Assembly (NCBI GenBank): GCA_028277865.1
Contig: JANQFM010000293.1
Span: 1 to 9,871 of the forward strand
Direction: 5' to 3'
Length of the DNA: 9,871 nt
Source: Acidobacteriota bacterium
GTDB taxonomy: Bacteria > Acidobacteriota > UBA6911 > RPQK01 > DATIPO01
Position numbers and translations under genes: made by a program. The notes beneath the pieces were generated by a model. The model was not told the origin of the DNA, did no database searches, and saw only the letters and a list, made by a program, of their open reading frames with translations. Below are positions 6,822 through 9,871 of this stretch, piece after piece (the first letter of the stretch is position 1; every line of letters begins with the position of its first letter).

Positions 6822-7190
6822 GGAAGCCCGTTGAAACGGGCTCTGGGCTGCTTGCCCCCGCCAGCTCACCAGCCCTGAAGGACTGGCCTATCAACCCTCA
6901 GGGCTGAAGCCCTTCGGGAAGGCCCGCTGAAGCGGGCAGAAGGAAGCCCAGAGGGCGGATCATGCCACCCTGCGGACTGCTAACTTGAGCACCGTTCTGG
7001 GAAGAATGCGTGGTTGTCAGGCTCTTCAGGGCCGATGCTGCCGGATGGATCCAATTGATGGGATTGCCGGAGGCCGCTTCAGCGGCTTTTCCCGAGGGGC
7101 TTCAGCCCTGAGGGTTGATAGGCCAGTCCTTCAGGGCTGGTAAGGGGGGGCGATTTCGGGTGCAGCCCGTTTTCGAACGGGCTTTTCCCA
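6822..7190. repeat. Large inverted-repeat element with perfect 45-base core arms
   Basis: Bases 6868-6912 and 7097-7141 are perfect reverse complements over 45 bases. The symmetry continues imperfectly inward (6913-6937 against 7073-7096) and outward, where AGCCCGTT/AACGGGCT hairpins stand at 6825-6842 and 7164-7183. Further hairpins, GCCCGCT/AGCGGGC (6922-6937) and GCCGCT/AGCGGC (7073-7086), mark the inner ends. The middle (6938-7072) contains no convincing ORF. It is either a MITE- or REPIN-like mobile repeat or the template of a strongly folded RNA. No transposase gene is in the window. The hairpin at 7164-7183 has a TTCG loop and is followed by TTTT, like an intrinsic terminator, but no plus-strand gene ends near it. 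Confidence 0.85.
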
Positions 7191-7211
7191 GAGGCTTGAG
7201 CCATTCCCCGG

Positions 7212-7290
7212 GCCGGGCTTTAGACACGAACCGCTTGCGCCCGCCAGCTCACCAGCCCTGAAGGACTGGCTTGTCATTCCTCTGGGCTGA
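7212..7290. repeat. Partial direct copy of the repeat element
   Basis: Bases 7233-7270 match 6850-6887 at 37 of 38 positions, and 7212-7234 match 6762-6784 at 20 of 23. After 7270 the copy decays, with only scattered matches (CTGGGCTGAA) to 7290. It therefore holds one arm of the large inverted repeat in direct orientation, as expected for a decayed or recombined third copy. Confidence 0.75.
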
Positions 7291-7408
7291 ATCCCTGCTG
7301 CGCCTGGCGCGACAAAAAACTTCAGCCGATCTTACCGCTGTCGAATAATCAATAAGCCTTCACTATTTTTTCTGGAATTCGATTGTCCGAAACGATAGAC
7401 TTTTCGCT
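7291..7408. promoter_or_regulatory. AT-rich upstream region of the XRE gene
   Basis: After the repeat block the sequence turns AT-rich (about 7340-7405), which fits a promoter region in a GC-rich genome. No confident -35/-10 pair can be named, and there is no Shine-Dalgarno sequence before the ATG at 7409. Confidence 0.3.
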
Positions 7409-8074
7409 ATGAAAAGGAATTGGGAGGCTGAGGTACGCAAACGGCTGCGCCAGGAGCTGCTCATCCGCAAGCAGGCCGGAGAGAAGATCACCCAGTACGA
7501 ACTGGCCGCCAGGCTGGGCTGCTCTCAGGCCCACGTCAATGGGCTGCTGCGGGGCAAGAGCCCTCTGCAGGTCAACATGATGTGCGAGATGGCCGTAATC
7601 CTGGGGCTGGACCCGGCCTCTTTGCTGCCCGCAGCCTCGGAGCCCAAGCCCCCTCCCCCCCAGCAATGGCCCGGGCATCCGCGCCACCAGACGGCACATC
7701 GCAAGCTGCAGCAGTTGCTCAAGACGGGCCTGTTCGATTCGGTGGTCGACCAGATCGGCAACCGCCACAAGGTGGCCGTGGAGATGGTCGATGACATCCT
7801 CACCCAACTGGCCGGACTGTGCAGTACTACGGGGGTTGGGCTGGTGGCCCAGGGTCGCTTGCTTTACCACTCCGGCACCGCTCCAGCCCAGGCCATGCGC
7901 ATGGCCGAGGGAGGGGAATTGGAAGGCTGGGTCCGAAGGGAGGTTCGGGGGCTGCGTGGCAACTGGGACTTGCTGCTCTACCTGGAGGGTGTGGAGCTGG
8001 ACGGGCCTTTGTCGGCTCAGGTGGACTGGGCGCTGAAGACCTTGTCGGCGGCTCTGCCGGGGGCGGCGGACTGA
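7409..8074 (+). CDS. XRE-type helix-turn-helix protein with unassigned C-terminal domain
   Basis: A 221-residue protein, probably a cytoplasmic DNA-binding regulator. Residues 1-25 are a basic helix (KRLRQELLIRKQ). Residues 26-72 form a Cro/C1-type helix-turn-helix: ITQYELAARLGCSQAHVNG has the typical pattern, with Ser39-Gln40-Ala41-His42 at the start of the recognition helix, and is followed by the LLRGK turn and a LGLDP closing helix. A Pro-rich linker covers 79-92. Residues 95-218 form a second domain with a helix-rich first half and strands such as GVGLVAQGRLLYHSG and WDLLLYLEGV, which I cannot assign; a small ligand-sensing or dimerisation fold is possible. The ATG has no ribosome site but is the only one that keeps the full N-terminal helix. 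There is no operon partner: the cyclophilins start 146 bases downstream. Self-regulation is common in this family but is not shown here. Confidence 0.8.
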   Translation: MKRNWEAEVRKRLRQELLIRKQAGEKITQYELAARLGCSQAHVNGLLRGKSPLQVNMMCEMAVILGLDPASLLPAASEPKPPPPQQWPGHPRHQTAHRKLQQLLKTGLFDSVVDQIGNRHKVAVEMVDDILTQLAGLCSTTGVGLVAQGRLLYHSGTAPAQAMRMAEGGELEGWVRREVRGLRGNWDLLLYLEGVELDGPLSAQVDWALKTLSAALPGAAD

Positions 8075-8121
8075 GAGTTCCACACCGAAGCGCAAAGGCG
8101 CACGCAATGCCTTGGCCCGGC

Positions 8122-8165
8122 TTGGCATTCCCTCTGCAAACTGCATATCTGCGTTGTGCTATCCT
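8122..8165 (+). promoter_or_regulatory. Possible promoter for the cyclophilin pair
   Basis: Two weak options overlap. TTGGCA (8122-8127) has an ATATCT-like -10 at 8145-8150 with 17-base spacing. TGCTATCCT (8157-8165) looks like an extended -10 without a good -35. Either would drive the gene at 8221. Confidence 0.25.
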
Positions 8166-8220
8166 ATTTCGCTCTGAGCGGAGGATTTGAACAAACAATC
8201 GGACAACGGAGAAGGACACG

Positions 8221-9126
8221 ATGAGTCGTTACTGGATTTTTTGCTTGGCGGTCTTGGCCCTGGTTTTATTGGGTGCCTGCGGAGGCGGCGAGGAGAATTC
8301 CGCGCAGCAGCCTGCGCAATCATCTCAGGCTCAAAAGCCCGAAGAGCAGCAAGCGGATCAGCAAGACCCCGAAGCTGACAAGGCGGAGGCTGCGCCGCCG
8401 GAGACGCCTGAGGAAGAGCCTGCGGACGAACCCGAGCCAGCCAAGAAAGATCCGCCGCCTCCGACCGCCAGCGGCGCCAGGCCTGCACCGCCGGCCAAGG
8501 CGGACAAGCCCAAGCCGGCCCCGGCAAAACCTGCTGGGCCGCATCCTGCCCTTCTTGATCCCAGCCTGGCCAATGAAACGGCGCCGGACCAGTTTCGAGT
8601 CCATTTTGAGACCACCAAGGGGGATTTCATAGTCGAGGTCCACCGTGACTGGTCGCCGCGAGGGGCGGATCGCTTTTATAACTTGGTCCGCATCGGCTAC
8701 TTCCAGGAAATCGCTTTCTTCCGGGTTCTGCGGGGTTTCATGGCTCAGTTCGGCATTCACGGCGATCCCAGCGTCAACCGGCTGTGGAGTAATGCCAACA
8801 TCAAGGACGATCCTGTCAAGCAGTCCAACCAACGAAGCTTTGTCAGCTTCGCAAAGACCGGCTTGCCCAATTCCAGATCGGTCCAGTTCTTCATCAACTA
8901 TGGAGACAATGAACAGAAAGCCGCACTCGACCGTCAGGGCTTTTCTCCGTTCGGCCAAGTCGTTTCGGGCATGGAAGTTGTGGATTCCCTTTACAACGGC
9001 TATGGGGAAGGCGCCCCTCGGGGCCCCGGGCCTCATCAGGGGATGCTCCAGCAGCAGGGGAACGCTTATTTGAAGGCCAACTTCCCAAAGCTCGACTACG
9101 TCAAAAAAGCCACCTTGGTCAAGTAG
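8221..9126 (+). CDS. Lipoprotein cyclophilin-type peptidyl-prolyl isomerase
   Basis: A 301-residue exported prolyl isomerase. Residues 1-20 are a lipoprotein signal with lipobox LLGAC, so Cys20 should be lipidated after cleavage and the protein anchored in a membrane facing the periplasm. Residues 21-107 are a low-complexity tether rich in Glu, Pro, Ala, Lys and Gln. The cyclophilin domain covers about 108-301 and keeps the core FFRVLRGFMAQFG (166-178), where Arg168, Phe173 and Gln176 correspond to the catalytic Arg, Phe and Gln of the family, plus QFFIN (222-226) and FGQVVSGMEVVD (244-255). A C-terminal extension (GYGEGAP and LDYV) is shared with the next gene. GGAGAAGG stands a few bases before the ATG. 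It probably catalyses prolyl cis-trans isomerisation during folding of exported proteins. The domain is about two thirds identical by eye to the next gene, 34 bases downstream, so the two probably form an operon born of duplication. Confidence 0.93.
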   Translation: MSRYWIFCLAVLALVLLGACGGGEENSAQQPAQSSQAQKPEEQQADQQDPEADKAEAAPPETPEEEPADEPEPAKKDPPPPTASGARPAPPAKADKPKPAPAKPAGPHPALLDPSLANETAPDQFRVHFETTKGDFIVEVHRDWSPRGADRFYNLVRIGYFQEIAFFRVLRGFMAQFGIHGDPSVNRLWSNANIKDDPVKQSNQRSFVSFAKTGLPNSRSVQFFINYGDNEQKAALDRQGFSPFGQVVSGMEVVDSLYNGYGEGAPRGPGPHQGMLQQQGNAYLKANFPKLDYVKKATLVK

Positions 9127-9160
9127 CCGCCTGCGCTTGCCGCTTCATAGAAAGGACATC

Positions 9161-9766
9161 ATGGCTGAAGAACAATCCAGCTCCGCCAACCCTCATCCAG
9201 CCTTGCAGGATCCCTCCCAGGCCAACGAAAATGCGCCTGAAGAGTTTCGGGTCCGCTTCGAGACCAGCAAGGGGAACATCGAGCTTGACATTCATCGGGA
9301 TTGGGCGCCCCGAGGCGCCGACCGTCTTTACAACTTGGTCCGCATCGGCTACTTCCAGGACATCGCCTTCTTCCGGGTCATCGACGGCTTCATGGTCCAG
9401 TTCGGGATCCATGGGGATCCTTCGGTCAACAGCATCTGGCGCAGCGCCCGCATCCCCGACGATCCGGTGCAGCGCTCCAACAAGCGGGGCACGGTCAGCT
9501 TCGCCACTGCAGGGCCCAATACCCGGACTGTGCAGATGTTCATCAACTACGCCGACCGCAACAGCTTTCTCGACTCACAGGGATTTTCTCCCATCGGCGA
9601 AGTGGCTTCCGGCATGGATGTGGTCGACTCGCTTTACAATGGCTACGGAGAAGGGGCGCCCCAAGGCAACGGCCCCAACCAGGGCCGCGTCCAGTCCGAA
9701 GGCAACAGCTACCTCAAGTCCAGCTTCCCCAACCTTGACTACATCCACAGCGCGGAAATCGTCTAG
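9161..9766 (+). CDS. Cytoplasmic cyclophilin-type peptidyl-prolyl isomerase
   Basis: A 201-residue paralogue of the preceding gene without a signal peptide, lipobox or Pro-rich tether, so it probably stays in the cytoplasm. It starts almost at the cyclophilin domain. Arg72, Phe77 and Gln80 in FFRVIDGFMVQFG match the catalytic set. The usual QFFI strand reads QMFIN (126-130), a Phe-to-Met change in a position that lines the substrate pocket in the family. Compared with the lipoprotein copy, it lacks four residues in two loops (near residues 118 and 134). It shares the C-terminal GYGEGAP extension, which is absent from minimal cyclophilins. The ATG at 9161 is chosen for the AAAGGA sequence a few bases upstream; a TTG at 9137 in frame is less likely. 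The 34-base gap implies co-transcription. Confidence 0.92.
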   Translation: MAEEQSSSANPHPALQDPSQANENAPEEFRVRFETSKGNIELDIHRDWAPRGADRLYNLVRIGYFQDIAFFRVIDGFMVQFGIHGDPSVNSIWRSARIPDDPVQRSNKRGTVSFATAGPNTRTVQMFINYADRNSFLDSQGFSPIGEVASGMDVVDSLYNGYGEGAPQGNGPNQGRVQSEGNSYLKSSFPNLDYIHSAEIV

Positions 9767-9871
9767 GGAGGCTAACCCGGATTTCTCACGAGTTGCCTGC
9801 TGCGGAGCCCGCAATCATCCGCCCTGGCTGCGTTGCGCTCCCTCGGCCTGCTCGACGTACAGTACAGTACG
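9767..9871. other. Gene-free tail with GTACA tandem units
   Basis: No gene is seen after the second cyclophilin, and no clear terminator hairpin with a T-run. The last 16 bases read CGTACAGTACAGTACG, two GTACA units followed by GTACG. This is cut by the window edge and may be the start of a longer dispersed repeat. Confidence 0.45.

Noticed and set aside
6081..6869. 262-residue minus-strand ORF overlapping the serine hydrolase
   Set aside because: A second frame of the same strand within a gene that has all its family motifs.
7164..7187. Intrinsic terminator (stem with TTCG loop followed by TTTT)
   Set aside because: The shape fits, but no gene ends near it and the same hairpin type recurs as part of the repeat element.
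6822..7290. CRISPR array
   Set aside because: The repeats are few, partly inverted and irregularly spaced, with no uniform spacers and no cas genes.
8320..9036. Minus-strand ORF opposite the lipoprotein cyclophilin
   Set aside because: It is antisense to a well-supported gene and its Arg/Leu-rich part mirrors the low-complexity tether.

Overview
The window is GC-rich bacterial chromosomal DNA with seven recognisable protein genes and several hairpin-rich, gene-free stretches. A lipoprotein with a classic lipobox, Sec-type signal peptides and a periplasmic-type serine hydrolase point to a diderm (Gram-negative-type) organism. The dense palindromic intergenic repeats and the serine hydrolase and cyclophilin types remind me of Acidobacteriota or Planctomycetota, but no phylum marker is present, so this is a weak inference.

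Layout. 1-2088 (minus strand): a two-gene module. A small helical protein with a Gly/Val-rich tail (1654-2088) lies upstream of a NACHT-type STAND NTPase (1-1263). The NTPase is cut by the window edge and carries an apparent one-base frameshift near 137-141. Both proteins carry nearly the same 19-residue Gly-rich motif, one at its C-terminus and the other near its N-terminus, before the NTPase. The 390-base gap between them is full of palindromes. 2259-2906 (plus): an unrecognised secreted protein, flanked on both sides by copies of one short repeat family. 3125-4597 (plus): a B12-domain-type radical SAM enzyme. 4598-5020: gene-free, with a symmetric hairpin element. 5021-6700 (minus): a secreted serine beta-lactamase-family hydrolase. 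6701-7408: gene-free, with a large inverted repeat whose inner 45 bases are perfect, plus further direct copies. 7409-8074 (plus): an XRE-type DNA-binding protein. 8221-9126 and 9161-9766 (plus): tandem cyclophilin-type prolyl isomerases, the first a lipoprotein and the second cytoplasmic. 9767-9871: a gene-free tail ending in a short GTACA-type tandem repeat.

How the genes fit together. The most notable system is the minus-strand NTPase plus small-protein pair. It has the layout of an NLR-like receptor and a partner that share a homotypic, possibly prion-like, signalling motif, as known from fungal NLR-effector pairs and from bacterial amyloid signalling sequences. The two cyclophilins look like a duplication in which one copy gained or lost membrane targeting. 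The other genes show no clear functional link. A second theme is that at least four gene-free stretches contain pairs of hairpins in inverted, REPIN-like arrangement, belonging to different sequence families.
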